NCBI GenBank assembly: GCA_947247005.1
Contig: OX365962.1
Span: 4,189,201-4,253,200, forward strand
Source of the DNA: Spisula solida
Lineage: Eukaryota > Mollusca > Bivalvia > Venerida > Mactridae
Length of the DNA: 64,000 nt
Reading direction: 5' to 3'
The translations under genes were made by a program, and so were the position numbers. Each line of letters begins with the position of its first letter. The first letter of the stretch is position 1. This document shows, piece after piece, positions 49,801 through 61,900 of this stretch. The notes under the pieces are model-generated. The model saw only the letters and a list, made by a program, of their open reading frames with translations. It was not told the origin of the DNA and did not search any database.

Positions 49801-51957
49801 ATGTTTAAAAAAACATTTTTATAAGCTTTGGGGATTGAATGCATTTAGCACCACAAGGGTATCAACTAAAAATTGCTTTAACTATTACATAGACCAAAAC
49901 AACATAATGTTCAATATTATTAAAACACTTCACAATCATCTTTGATGGGAAATACAAACATTCTCATTATTTGGGGGTTATGTGTCGTTATTCTATTAAC
50001 ATGCATGATATCAAATAATAAAATAATTTCACGAGTCTATGGTATATATTTTTTAACAACATTCATATCAAATTAAAGACGAAGCTTTCTAGTTTCACAA
50101 CATGTAATTATTTCAAATTAGATTAATGTAAATATCAATGATATAACTTTTAAATCAGACTATATTTGAGACAAAATATACATATATAGCTACTACTTCC
50201 GAGGCCTTATGGATTTAATAAATTAATTCACTTTCATGACATTGCTACCAAATTAAAGTTGAAGTTCTCTAGTTTTTAAACATACCAGAATTTTAAAAAT
50301 GTGTTCAATATTAATGAAATAAGGCTTAATTGAATATTGCGCAATTTACATTGATTTTAGCTTGTCTAATGTCCAGGTTGTCTAACAAGATGGCGGCGAT
50401 AAATCGTTGACCAAATGCTGCAATCTGATTGGCTAACGCCACCTGTCAATCAAAATCGGTAGAAAGGTCAATTGAGAAATTTAACATTGACATGGTAACC
50501 GTATTGAGCAAAAAGACCCCAGTGACGGACAAAGGATAATACAGTGACGGACAAAGGATGACACAGTGACGGACAAAGGATGACACAGTGACGGACAAAG
50601 GATAACACAGTGACGGACAAAGGATAATACAGTTACGGACAAAGGATAACACAGTGACGGACAAAGGATGACACAGTGACGGACAAAGGATAACACAGTG
50701 ACGGACAAAGGATGACACAGTGACGGACAAAGGATAACACAGTGACGGACAAAGGATGACACAGTTACCGACAAAGGATAACACAGTGACGGACAAAGGA
50801 TGACACAGTGACGGACAAAGGATGACACAGTGACGGACAAAGGATGACACAGTGACGGACAAAGGATGACACAGTGACGGACAAAGGATGACACAGTGAC
50901 GGACAAAGGATGACACAGTGACGGACAAAGGATGACACAGTGACGGACAAAGGATGATACCTATTAGACTAGTATACTTGTAATGTAGACATTAGATCAC
51001 ACAATGGATGAGGTAGTACAATAAATCAGCAATACATGTAACTAGGGTATTTACCTGGCATAGTTCAGTCCATTTCGCTGTAAATTCAGCTTCAGATATA
51101 AACATTATACCTCTGTGTTGTAGCTACAATAAACAAAACTAACATTTATTTCCAATTGTGTGCGGATTAAAATACATTCAGACAACCTCTTGAAGGCATT
51201 ACGAAAGCAGTCACAAAAGTACATAGTCACCTGTCACTCAGACGACGTGGTATCTTTGGTTGCATTGGCTACATCCATGGTCACCAGTTGTTTACCCGCG
51301 AGTATACCAGCCATGTTGCAGCATATTGCTTGTTAGAGCAACCGTATAGGGTATATATATGCGTTTGAACTTCGCACCAGTATAGGTTCGAATCACACAA
51401 TACAATGGCTTGTAGGTCTCAGAAAAAAGTTAAAATTTACCTCAATTGTGCGGTGAAGGCGCAAATATGTAGCATTGTTTGAAATATATTCCAATGTATG
51501 CAATGAAATCATGTTTACATCAAATTGAAAACGCAAAGTTCATATCAAAGGAATTATGAATAAAAAATGATAAAACATACTATGACTAAATAGAACATAC
51601 ATTATTTCTGCAAATCCGTAACCGGGTGATGTCAGCCTCTATGGACATATCTCCCACAGTCGGGTTCAGCCATACGGTATCCCGTCGGTAACGTAGACCA
51701 CAAACATTCCTCAGGATTAGCGCTAGTAATGATATATCAAAGTTGGACGATACTGGTTTTGTATTATTGGGTGGCAGGAAGCATTTCTGTGTGTCCGATA
51801 TGATATCTCTGTCCAATAGGTACTGTAGTTGATTGTAATGGGTTGGATGGGCGTTCAAATACCGCATAAAGTCATCACTGACTATGTTATCAAACACCTT
51901 CCTCAGTACAACAGTACCCACCTCTATCAAAAGATATTGGTACCGAAATACATACAT
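44190..51957 (-). CDS. Gene 4: HEPN-coiled-coil-NACHT-leucine-rich protein (about 1,130 aa, four coding exons)
   Basis: Exons 51957-51601, 51123-51055, 48005-47705 and 46855-44190; junction phases 0, 0 and 1, all GT-AG and in frame. Order: DZIP3-like HEPN domain (about 1-165) with an R-x4-H motif (RNNLQH, residues 117-122) typical of HEPN ribonucleases; coiled coil (about 165-240); NACHT ATPase with Walker A GDAGVGKTS (about 319) and Walker B LVIFDALDEW (about 406); winged-helix-like region; irregular leucine-rich C-terminus. HEPN-NACHT proteins of this build are expanded in bivalves and are viewed as NLR-like sensors; RNase activity here is inferred from the motif. ATG 51957 directly follows an acceptor, so a 5-prime UTR exon probably lies upstream. 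Confidence 0.82.
47296..47462. repeat. 56-bp repeat, three copies, in intron 3 of gene 4
   Basis: GTATGGTCTGCTAATACCCA TGTTTCACGAGAGTCGGAAT plus TCTGTCCCCTTTAT; open in one plus frame but in an intron. Confidence 0.85.
47705..48005 (-). CDS. Gene 4 exon 3: end of HEPN and coiled coil
   Basis: Acceptor ATACTTACAG, donor AGTG|GTAAAT. Starts ILHRLNNVGG, continues with charged heptads (LDETLKEQLNKKMKEW; VKSEVTAVKHDLVGIMKNMK; VMSEVTTVKQDVDAL). Links HEPN to NACHT. Confidence 0.75.
48128..48180 (+). repeat. Short copy of the GGACAGGGAAGGCAGC repeat
   Basis: TTGGACAGGGAAGACAGCAA then CAGCTAAGCACGAAAGG. Confidence 0.45.
48525..48588 (-). repeat. tRNA-derived SINE head
   Basis: Minus strand TCAGTGGACGAGTAATTAGA (A box) and GTTCGGGTTCAATCTT (B box). 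In intron 2 of gene 4. Confidence 0.5.
50518..50958. repeat. 22-bp minisatellite, about 20 copies, in intron 2 of gene 4
   Basis: Unit CAGTGACGGACAAAGGATRA plus YA. Its minus strand is open in more than one frame (SVTVSSFVRHCVILCPSLC peptide), a by-product of the repeat. Confidence 0.93.
51055..51123 (-). CDS. Gene 4 exon 2: HEPN catalytic His segment
   Basis: A 69-nt, phase 0-0 exon between TTATTGTAG and CCAG|GTAAAT reading LQHRGIMFISEAEFTAKW and then TELCQ. It supplies the His of R-x4-H and the F...W..L helix that follows in DZIP3-like HEPN domains. Too short to stand out as an open frame. Confidence 0.72.
51329..51399 (+). repeat. tRNA-like SINE head in intron 1 of gene 4
   Basis: TTGTTAGAGCAACCGTATAGG and ATAGGTTCGAATCACA resemble A and B boxes. 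Confidence 0.4.
51601..51957 (-). CDS. Gene 4 exon 1: HEPN domain
   Basis: 119 codons, acceptor TTTTCACAG directly before ATG and donor AAT|GTATGT. Family-typical pieces: LIEVGTVVLRKVFDNIV, FDISLLALILRNVCGL, and ADITRLRICRNN, which ends in the R-N-N of the catalytic motif. Confidence 0.8.
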
Positions 51958-52083
51958 CTGTGAAAAGAGAAATATATTTATACTTAGATAATTTAACTAT
52001 ACAACATGATACGGGGGGAGACACGTGTCCCAATATCTCTCACCACCGTGCACAATCAATTTAAAAATAATTAAAAATATAAA

Positions 52084-52347
52084 CCTGGGCTTGTATTCAC
52101 AAAGCATCTTAGCAGAAAACTTAGAAATTTCTTAAAATCTTAATTTTTTCTAAAGTGTATCAGCTAAGCAAGAAAATCAACATGCTTTTTATATTGCATA
52201 GTTGAAGCATTATGTAAACAGCTATTATATTCACTAAGAAAACATGGATTATTTTTCAAATTGTGGGAAATATGAGCTGCACAAATTATTGACTTAAGTC
52301 AAAATATTTAAGTTTTCACTTAAGATGCTTTGTGAATACCAGCCCAG
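52084..52347. mobile_element. MITE (264 bp)
   Basis: Ends CCTGGGCTTGTATTCACAAA GCATCTTA and the mirrored TAAGATGCTTTGTGAATACC AGCCCAG. Non-coding, AT-rich interior. Lies upstream of gene 4. Confidence 0.78.
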
Positions 52348-52400
52348 ATTTATATAGCGCCTTTTCATGCAAACACAGTCCAAAGGCACTTAAAAATTGG

Positions 52401-52660
52401 ACAGGAAAGGCCCCACACAACTTAACCAGCCACGCACAGAGAACAGAAATGACACCGGACCACAATCACACGGCACAATGTTCACCACACAATTGAACGG
52501 GAAAATGAAACTAAACCGCTGAAAGTCCAAGTTTCCGCTCTCAAAATGTCCAAGTTACCGCTCTCAAAAAGACCTAGTTTCCGCTCTCAAAAAGACCTAG
52601 TTACCGCTCTCAAAAAAACCTAGTTTTAGCGATAAAAAGATGAAAGATTTAGTTTCAGCT
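52401..52660 (+). repeat. Longest copy of the GGACAGGGAAGGCAGC repeat, with 24-bp internal array
   Basis: TTGGACAGGAAAGGCCCCAC, AGCCACGCACAGAGAACAGA, CACGGCACAATGTTCACC, then about five copies of CCGCTCTCAAAAAGACCTAG TTT-type units (52530-52630). Confidence 0.6.
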
Positions 52661-52882
52661 ATAACAAGTAATAATTGAAAGACATCAAAAAGACAAAACT
52701 GCGTTCAGTATACGCCCAAGCCCCCTTGGAAGCAATGTCCATAAAAAAGCCAATCAGGGGCCATGGTTATGTTCAAATGTTGGATCAATCACTATATGCC
52801 TCTCGATCGATCGACGCGGGGGTATCAAAACAAATCCAGTCTTTGAAAACAATATTGTTTTACATCAGATAGCAACATGTCA

Positions 52883-53346
52883 TACATGTATATATACATG
52901 TTGCTAGTCGTACATGTCGTACATGTATATGTACAGGTTGCTAGCCGTACATGTCGTACATGTATATGTACAGGTGGCTAGTCATACATGTCGTACATGT
53001 ATATGTACAGGTGGCTAGTCGTACATGTCGTACATGTATATGTACAGGTGGCTAGTCGTACATGTCGTACATGTATATGTACAGGTTGCTAGTCGTACAT
53101 GTCGTACATGTATATGTACAGGTTGCTAGTCGTACATGTCGTACATGTATATGTACAGGTTGCTAGTCGTACATGTCGTACATGTATATGTACAGGTTGC
53201 TAGTCGTACATGTCGTACATGTATATGTACAGGTGGCTAGTCATACATGTCGTACATGTATATGTACAGGTTGTTAGTCGTACATGTCATACATGTATAT
53301 GTACAGGTTGCTAGTCGTACATGTCGTACATGTATATGTACAGGTT
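52883..53346. repeat. 38-bp palindromic minisatellite, about 12 copies
   Basis: Unit GTTGCTAGTCGTACATGTCG TACATGTATATGTACAG; rich in the self-complementary GTACATGTAC-type core, so each unit can form a hairpin. Confidence 0.92.
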
Positions 53347-53420
53347 GCAATTTATCTATCTATCTATTTATACTGCATCACCCCCTTGCGGGTGTTATGC
53401 AGGTGCGCGTCAGCACAGTG
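53347..53420 (-). repeat. Probable LINE/SINE 3-prime end: stem-loop plus tetranucleotide tail
   Basis: On the minus strand a hairpin (GCAT-ACACCCGC...GGGTGATGC) is followed by AGTATAAATAGATAGATAGA, i.e. stem-loop then (ATAG)n, as seen at retroposon 3-prime ends. No coding body was recognised upstream. Confidence 0.45.
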
Positions 53421-55964
53421 TAAGTTGATAAAAGAGTAAAAAGTATATAAAAGCAAGTGAGTGAAGTAAGAATATTGTTAAAATGTTAAAAAAGTCAAAG
53501 ACTTAGTGAAAGGATAAAAACATGACGCAAACATTTATGGCATTGTATGAGACAGGGAGCTGACTGCCAGTTTGAAGCGAATCAAAACGTGTGCGGGAAA
53601 AATCACATGACATTGGAAACATGATTTCTTCATGAATCGATGCTGTTTATATAAACTCAATGAGTACACGGGAGATAAAATAGTTAAAACATATTTGATT
53701 ACCCGAACAAAATATACAATCACTGTCCATACAAATATATCTATAAATACATTTCAAATACGCGGGTAAAAAGGTCGGGCCACAAGTTCTCAAACTCAGT
53801 TCCGGCTCTCCCGATGAAATATTGTGTATCTCGTTCATACGCACACCAGTGGGACATAATACCCATTTCATTCTCGTCTGTCAAACGTCCTTACTTGTAA
53901 AAACTACACATACCTGGATGATGAAATACCCAAATATAGTATTCCGGTTGACAAACACTTTACACGTTCAATTTCGCAACCTCGCTTTGCATATTTTATG
54001 TATAATGTCAGCCATTTTGAAGCTTGGTTAGTTGATACGTCAATATTAACATATTATTACAGACATATTTATGTTTCTTATTTATCTCAAACTAAGTAAT
54101 AGATTGGAAGCGCCCTTTGAGCTTTAGTATATGGATCTACACAAAATATAACCACCATGGTCTGAACAGGTAGAGCGAATATAGTATGTTAGTTTATAAT
54201 TGAAATAGTTGTCTGAAAAATGCCTTTGTAATTGGCACCGTAATAGAGGACTCGACCGATGCGTCACTCTAATCGTACCCTGACTTAACTATATCAATAA
54301 TAACAATAATAAACCTTACTTTGGACACTACTCGGTGCACACAACAAACGACAAATCAAAAAGTCCAATGTCACAAATAGTTGCTTGCATCAATCCTGCA
54401 TCTGTACTTGTGAATATTTGTGACTCAACTGTCTTACATACATCAAGAAACTGATTGCGGACGGAAACGAGTGCTAGAGTGGGCTATTTTTAAAACTAGC
54501 GTCAGCCTTGTGAACATTTTATGTTGTTATATTGTAATAGCGGAAGTGTTAAGTGTTTACTTTGTTGTAATAAAACTGTTTTAATTAGTTTTTAGTAAGA
54601 TTATTTAAAGCAATTATAAACAAATGGGCATTATGCACAAATCAATGTTTTCTTCCAGAGGGGGGAACGACATAAAGACATTCCCGATGTATGGGAATTT
54701 GATAAGCCCTATCGTCACATGTAGCGAGAATTAGACTTGGTCCGTATATTTAATGGACCGGGACGGAAACTAGACAGTCGCCTATTTTCACGTTGTGCGA
54801 TACCATAGGGTTATTTGACATCAAGAACAACCAAACATCCCAAGGATTAGACAGGACTATCTGCACATGGGAGGGAAATTTGAAAATTGTCTAATTCCCC
54901 AAATAATCCCGCATTTCCCCCACTCTGGGGGAAAACATTGACAAGCGCATTATTTTAAAACAGTCAGATGAATTCCAATTCCTATCAGTCACTGAAGGGA
55001 ATGCAATATATATGTACAGTGCATGTTCAGATCATGATGAGGCGCGCTGGCTTAGGTGTAGGGTGCGCGCTTTGTGAGCGAGAAGACCCGGCCAGGTCCA
55101 AACAACGTCTGTGCCACTGCTTAATTTCTCTAAGAAAGAATAACCAACAATGATCCATCCTACCAAGGTGTGAATTGGTATATGTGCGGGCGGTGTCTGA
55201 ACATGTTCGCTATTCATGGGCGCCGTCTCTTGTATTTTATTGATTTTCATATAGAATACATTACAACTTTGTTGAAAATAAAACTCGAGATAGTAACAAG
55301 CGCATTTCGCGTTTTATAACTGTGCTACTTTCAAAGGGCGAGTGAACGATAATGCGATGGCCCTTAAAAGATTCAGTAACATTTAGCTTCCAATAATCGC
55401 AAATAAATGTTAATTAATGTCAATCAACATAATAATAATGCACAAACAATTATATATTTTTTAACTTTTTAAGCATGTATAAAAAGTGGGTGGGGAACGG
55501 CAAAATTGTAAAGTATATGGGTGTACAATAAGTCACTACATTGGTTTAAATACATCTGCTTATATAAAAGATGTAGCCAATGGTTTAGATATATGAAATA
55601 ACTACACTTTAAAAATAAGTACTTTTTAGTGAATAGTTCCCAAAAAAGGCTGGTGACCCCTAATTTTTATTTTACTAAACTGATGTTCTAGATAATTCTC
55701 AACCGATGTGCAATTTTAAAATATTTTCGATAGTTAGATATTTTTTGACATTCACTTTTTTGCAAGTGGGTTGGATAACTATTTATCATGTACACATATT
55801 GAATTTGTTCCTCAGATTGCCGGAATCGTTGCTTAGATCAATAAGAAGGACCATTAAACCAAAAAGTATCTTACATTGTTTAAAAGTTGTTTAATATCAT
55901 AATAATCTTAAAATGTATATGCCGGTGTCATTTATGCAAGTAATAGATGAAATAGTGGGTCATT
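53421..55964. other. Intergenic, nothing recognised
   Basis: AT-rich with a small AATAATAA microsatellite near 54295. Short frames lack motifs and are treated as chance. Confidence 0.4.
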
Positions 55965-58295
55965 TGAAAACTGTGTACTTGGAAAACGAGCCCGGTGACA
56001 TATCATTCTTAGAATACGAGCCTAGTGATATATCATTCTTAGAATACGAGCCCGGTGACATATCATACTTAGAATGCGAGTCCGGTGACATACCATTCTT
56101 AGAATACGAGCCCGGTGACATATCATTCTTAGAATACGAGCCCGGTGCCATATCATATTTAGAATACGAGCCCGGTGACATATCATACTTAGAATACGAG
56201 CCCGGTGACATATCATACTTAGAATACGAGCCCGGTGACATATCATACTTAGAATACGAGTCCGATGACATACCATTCTTAGAATACGAGCCCGGTGACA
56301 TATCATACTTATAATACGATACCGGTGACATACCATTCTTAGAATACGAGCCCGGTGACATATCATACTTAGAATACGAGCCCGGTGACATATCATACTT
56401 AGAATACGAGTCCGGTGACATATCATTCTTAGAATACGAGCCCGGTGACATATCATTCTTAGAATACGAGCCCGGTGACATATCATTCTTAGAATGCGAG
56501 TCCGGTGACATATCATTCTTACAATACGAGCCCGGTGACATATCATTCTTACAATACGAGCCCGGTGACATATCTTTCTTACAATACGAGCCCGGTGACA
56601 TATCATACTTAGAATACGAGCCCGGTGACATATCTTTCTTAGAATACGAGCCCGGTGACATATCATTCTTAGAATACGAGTCCGGTGACATATCATTCTT
56701 ACAATACGAGCCCGGTGACATATCATTCTTACAATACGAGCCCGGTGACATATCTTTCTTACAATACGACCCCGGTGACATATCATTCTTAGAATACGAG
56801 CCCGGTGACATATCATTCTTAGAATATGAGCCCGGTGACATATCATTCTTACAATACGAGCCCGGTGACAGTTCATTCTTACAATACGAGCCCGGTGACA
56901 TATCATTCTTACAATACGAGCCCGGTAACATATCATACTTAGAATACGAGCCCGGTGACATATCATTCTTAGAATACGAGCCCGGTGACATATCATTCTT
57001 ACAATACGAGCCCGGTGACATTTCATTCTTACAATACGAGCCCGGTGACATATCATTCTTAGAATACGAGCCCGGTGACATACCATTCTAACAATACGAG
57101 CCCGGTGACATATCATTCTTACAATACGAGCCCGGTGACATATCATTCTTAGAATACGAGCCCGGTGACATATCATTCTTACAATACGAGCCCGGTGACA
57201 TATCATTCTTGGAATACGAGTCCGGTGACATATCAGTCTTACAATACGAGCCCGGTGACATATCTTTCGTAGAATACGAGCCCGGTGACATATTTTTCTT
57301 AGAATACGAGCCCGGTGACATATCATTCCTAGAATACGAGCCCGGTGACATATCATTCTTAGAATACGAGCCCGGTGACATATCATTCTTACAATACGAG
57401 CCCGGTGACATTTCATTCTTACAATACGAGCCCGGTGACATATCATTCTTAGAATACGAGCCCGGTGACATACCATTCTAACAATACGAGCCCGGTGACA
57501 TATCATTCTTACAATACGAGCCCGATGACATATCTTTCTTACAATACGAGCCCGGTGACATACCATTCTAACAATACGAGCCCGGTGACATATCATTCTT
57601 ACAATACGAGCCCGGTGACATATCTTTCTTACAATACGAGCCCGGTAAAATATCATTCTTAGATTACGAGTCCGGTGACATATCATTCTTAGAATACGAG
57701 CCCGGTGACATATCATTCTTACAATACGAGCCCGGTGACATATCATTCTTAGAATACGAGCCCGGTGACATATCATTCTTACAATACGAGCCCGGTGACA
57801 TATCATTCTTACAATACGAGCCCGGTGACATATCATTCTTACAATACGAGCCCGGTGACATATCATTCTTACAATACGAGCCCGGTGACATATCATTCTT
57901 ACAATACGAGCCCGGTGACATATCATTCTTACAATACGAGTCCGGTGACATATCATTCTTAGAATACGAGTCCGGTGACATATCATACTTACAATACGAG
58001 CCCGGTGACATATCATTCTTACAATACGAGCCCGGTGACATATCATTCTTACAATACGAGCCCGGTGACATATCATTCTTACAATACGAGCCCGGTGACA
58101 TATCATTCTTACAATACGAGCCCGGTGACATATCATTCTTAGAATACGAGCCCGGTGACATATCATTCTTACAATACGAGCCCGGTGACATATCATTCTT
58201 GGAATACGAGTCCGGTGACATATCAGTCTTACAATACGAGCCCGGTGACATATCTTTCGTAGAATACGAGCCCGGTGACATATTTTTCTTAGAAT
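55965..58295. repeat. 30-bp minisatellite, left array (about 77 copies)
   Basis: Unit GAATACGAGCCCGGTGACAT ATCATTCTTA with a few recurrent variants (ACAATACGAG, TATCTTTCTT, TCCGGTGACA, TATCATACTT). Because the unit is 30 bp and lacks stops in most frames, it yields frames of up to 780 codons on the minus strand and shorter ones on the plus strand. Variants occur in a fixed order that recurs in the right array. Confidence 0.95.
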
Positions 58296-58477
58296 AAGAT
58301 AAGATAAGATGTCTTTATTTCCTCCATAGAATTGAAGATTATAACAAATACAAACAACACACATTTACATGAAATAACAACATATACATTATTAAACTTT
58401 GATAACACGTTATAATAATAATGATATAGTCATGTATATGTTATCAAATATTATTATGCATTTATAATGTACAATTT

Positions 58478-58486
58478 TTTTTTTTT

Positions 58487-58521
<35 letters not shown>

Positions 58522-58700
58522 CAATAACATTACCAGCTTGGCCGAAAGCGAAATTCAAGCAAGATAATGATAGTGTTGGGTGATTCATGCACCCCACGCG
58601 TACACACACACCCACGCACACACCAAAATCACACACACACACAAACCCCCACACACGCACACACACGCACACTCGCGCGCGCACACACATCCACTCAAAC
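58478..58700. repeat. Poly-T and CA/CG-rich microsatellites in the LINE 3-prime region
   Basis: T-rich run at 58478-58522 and CACACA/CGCGCG runs at 58595-58690. Confidence 0.85.
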
Positions 58701-58916
58701 ATATACATAAACTAACACACCTCCCATCAACGCACTAACTTACTGAAACGAAATGCAAGATAGTGACATAGGAGTAGTTATAATGAATGATGAATACATT
58801 AGGTTTCAGAAAAGCCTCTATAATAAGTATAGAACTATGTAAAGAATGAAACACATTTAAAACAAGAGAATACAGACTCTAATATATTACTTATAACGTT
58901 GAGCGTATACAGCAAT

Positions 58917-61900
58917 TCAGAATAATTTACACAAGAGGGCTGCCAGCTTAAAATTTACAAATTTCAAATCTGCGTTAGATATTGCAAAATTTATTATTAA
59001 ACCAGTCTGTGTATCCAGGTCTGACCCTCTTATATCTAAGAAGTTTTGTAGGCCATAGGAAACCATGAGGTTGTCCCAGAGCTGTGTCCTGACTTTACTT
59101 ACAGCCGGGCAGAAATGAACAATATGCGTAACTATGTTACTATTTAGCTTGGAACATTTGTCACAGGAGGTCACATATTTTGATTTCAAGTACACGCTAA
59201 TTATATAAATTAGCTTTTTACACAAGGGAGATAATTTCTGGTTTTTCCTAGATATATACCATAAATTACACGGGTTATCTTTCTTTAGAATTTCATCTAG
59301 ACACAATGGAGATTTGATCTGTGTACACTGGCGTTCATAGGCATTATGTTTATATTTCAGGCTTATATTGTTGTTAAGAAGTGTGTTCCATATGCATTTC
59401 GAGGGAAATGTACCGTTAATAGCATACGTGTCTAAGACGTTCAACAATTCGTATTTTTGCAGGATACGATATACGTCTGGAATAAATCCTCTTGTTTGAT
59501 TGTCATAGGATAGAAATTTTACTAGCCGCAAGTTGAACACGTGCTTAGCAATGTATTTATCGCGCAGTCTACAAAGCTGTCCTAAAAACTGGAGCTTTTT
59601 CATATCAATAATAGTTTCTATTGACAGCATACTTAGCGCACACTGACTGAATTCAGTAGGTGAGTTACTTGGTATAGATTGCATGAATTTAATGCAAAAT
59701 CTGTGAGCTCTCTCAAGCTTTAAAACATCAGTTTCCGACAACAGATTCCAAAGTTCACATGAATACATTGCCTTAGGTAACACAATTGAATTGTATATGT
59801 TTCGAGATGTAATCGGGTTTATAGAGCTTGGTTCTAAGCCACTGTTATGGATGCTTAACATGGTGCCTCTTAACTTAACACATGCATCCTCAACTAACAC
59901 TTTATTTGAAAGAAAATTCTCACATTTGACACCTAAATGAGTGTAGCACTTAGACTCCGAAACAATGCTGTCACCCAAGCGAAATACCCGTTTATTGTCA
60001 ATCATACCATTTTCATTAAACACAATGATCGCACATTTATCTGCATTGTATTGGTATCGCCATCGCTTCGAATAAGTGTCACATATATTCAACATATTAT
60101 TCATCCCATTAATTGAGAACGACGCTAATACCATATCATCGGCCACAGTAGGGCTACATAGAGTTTGTCCATACATGGTAAATCCTTGGCCACATTTTTC
60201 AAGTTCCTGTATAAGTCCATTGATGAACAACAGGTACAATATAGGTGATGATTTGCCTCCTTGACGCGTACCTTGCAGCACTTCGAAGCTGTTTGATTCC
60301 TTGCCATTATACCGAACACGACTCGTCATACCAGAGTACATTTGGGCAATGGCACAGAGGGATGTCGAATCAACGGTCGTTTCATTCCACAGTTTATACA
60401 ATAAGCCTTTGTGCCATACAGTATCGAATGCCTTGCGACCATCTAAGAAGCAGACGTATAATTTAGAGTCATTTTCTCTCGCGAAACAAATTGATTCTCT
60501 CAGTATAAACGACGTCATGAGACACCCAAGTCCGTCCTGGAATCCACCCTGCTGTTCAGAAATTACGTTAAGGATGTCCTCCTTACAGCGGTTCAATAAC
60601 ACAGATTCAAAAATTTTAAATATGGTGGAAGTTAATGTGATGGCGCGATAATTATCAGGATCGGCCTTACTCTTTTTACCACCTTTATGTAAAGTTATGA
60701 TTATGCCACTTTTAAGTTTAGTTGGGACATAAGATAGGCGAAGCATGTGTGTAAATAAATTGGCCAAGACCGGTGCTAATATAGTTTTTGCGATCATCAA
60801 ATGTTCATAGTACACGAGATCACCTCCACATGCTTTGCCCTTTGAACAGCGTTCAATCGCGACCTTAACAGTTTCCGGAAGTATGGTCACATTCGGATCA
60901 GCACGGGAATTTGCGAGCGCATCATTGACTGTGTCGACCACTGTCTGTCTCCACTCAAAATCATAACATGCATCATCAACAGGCGTATACAGTTTTTTGA
61001 AGTACGTTCCCCAGTGCTCTACTAGCTGCGCAGGGTCGCGAACGGTATTTCCATTGAATGTTATACCACCAACAGATTTTGACTTCGCCGATTTTCTCCT
61101 CGAGTTTATTATTTTCCAAAATAAGGATGAATCACATTCCGTCGACTTATCTAGTTCATCATTCATTTTGCGTAGATATGCCGAAACACATTTTCTATGA
61201 ATGTTACGGAAGACCCTTTTTGCAGATTTGTAATTCTTGTAATGTATGTTATTATCCTCCTCGCGCGGTCGACCATTTGAACACCATGCACCACGGAACA
61301 TCCTCATATTTTTATGGGCCTTTTTTAAATCTACACACCAGTAAGGTTTCAGAAATGCCAAAAAACGTTTGTTTGGTAAGCAGCCTGACGCATAATTAAC
61401 AAGTTTATCTTTTAAAATCATATATGCATAGTCGATATCATCCATCGACATATCCTTATACGCTAAATTGCTCAATTCACTATCTTGTTCTAATAGCCGA
61501 TTATACTCAGACGCATGTTCTTGTGTCACTTTTCTCCAATTAATTGGGCTAGACCGGTCCTCATTGTTATCATTGAGTTCATATAGCGGTAAATGTAGAT
61601 TAGACACAACAGGCCTATGCCTTGAAACATTTAAGCAATCGTCATCAACAATAACACATGAGACAATAGTATCTACAAGGTCAACTGAACAACATATATA
61701 ATCAATGGTTGAAGTATATCGATTATCATAGGAGACATATGTTGCCTGTACGCCACTACACATAGGTAATGAATTTGCTGGCACCAAGTTTGTATCAATC
61801 AAAAACTTATTGAATAATCTGTCCCTTTCACAAGTGGGAGAGTGAGTGTACCTGGCATTACAGTCTCCTAGGATAACTACAGAGCCTATAGCGGAATATG

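Noticed and set aside
50446..50950. Minus-strand frames of 141-160 codons
   Set aside because: They translate the 22-bp minisatellite in an intron of gene 4.
56022..58364. 780-codon minus-strand frame, and the 373-, 385-, 362- and 205-codon frames in the 30-bp arrays, as genes
   Set aside because: They are by-products of a 30-bp stop-free unit open in several frames on both strands; no splice, start-context or codon-bias evidence.
60076..61701. Plus-strand frames within the LINE
   Set aside because: Antisense shadows of the reverse-transcriptase frame without recognisable motifs.
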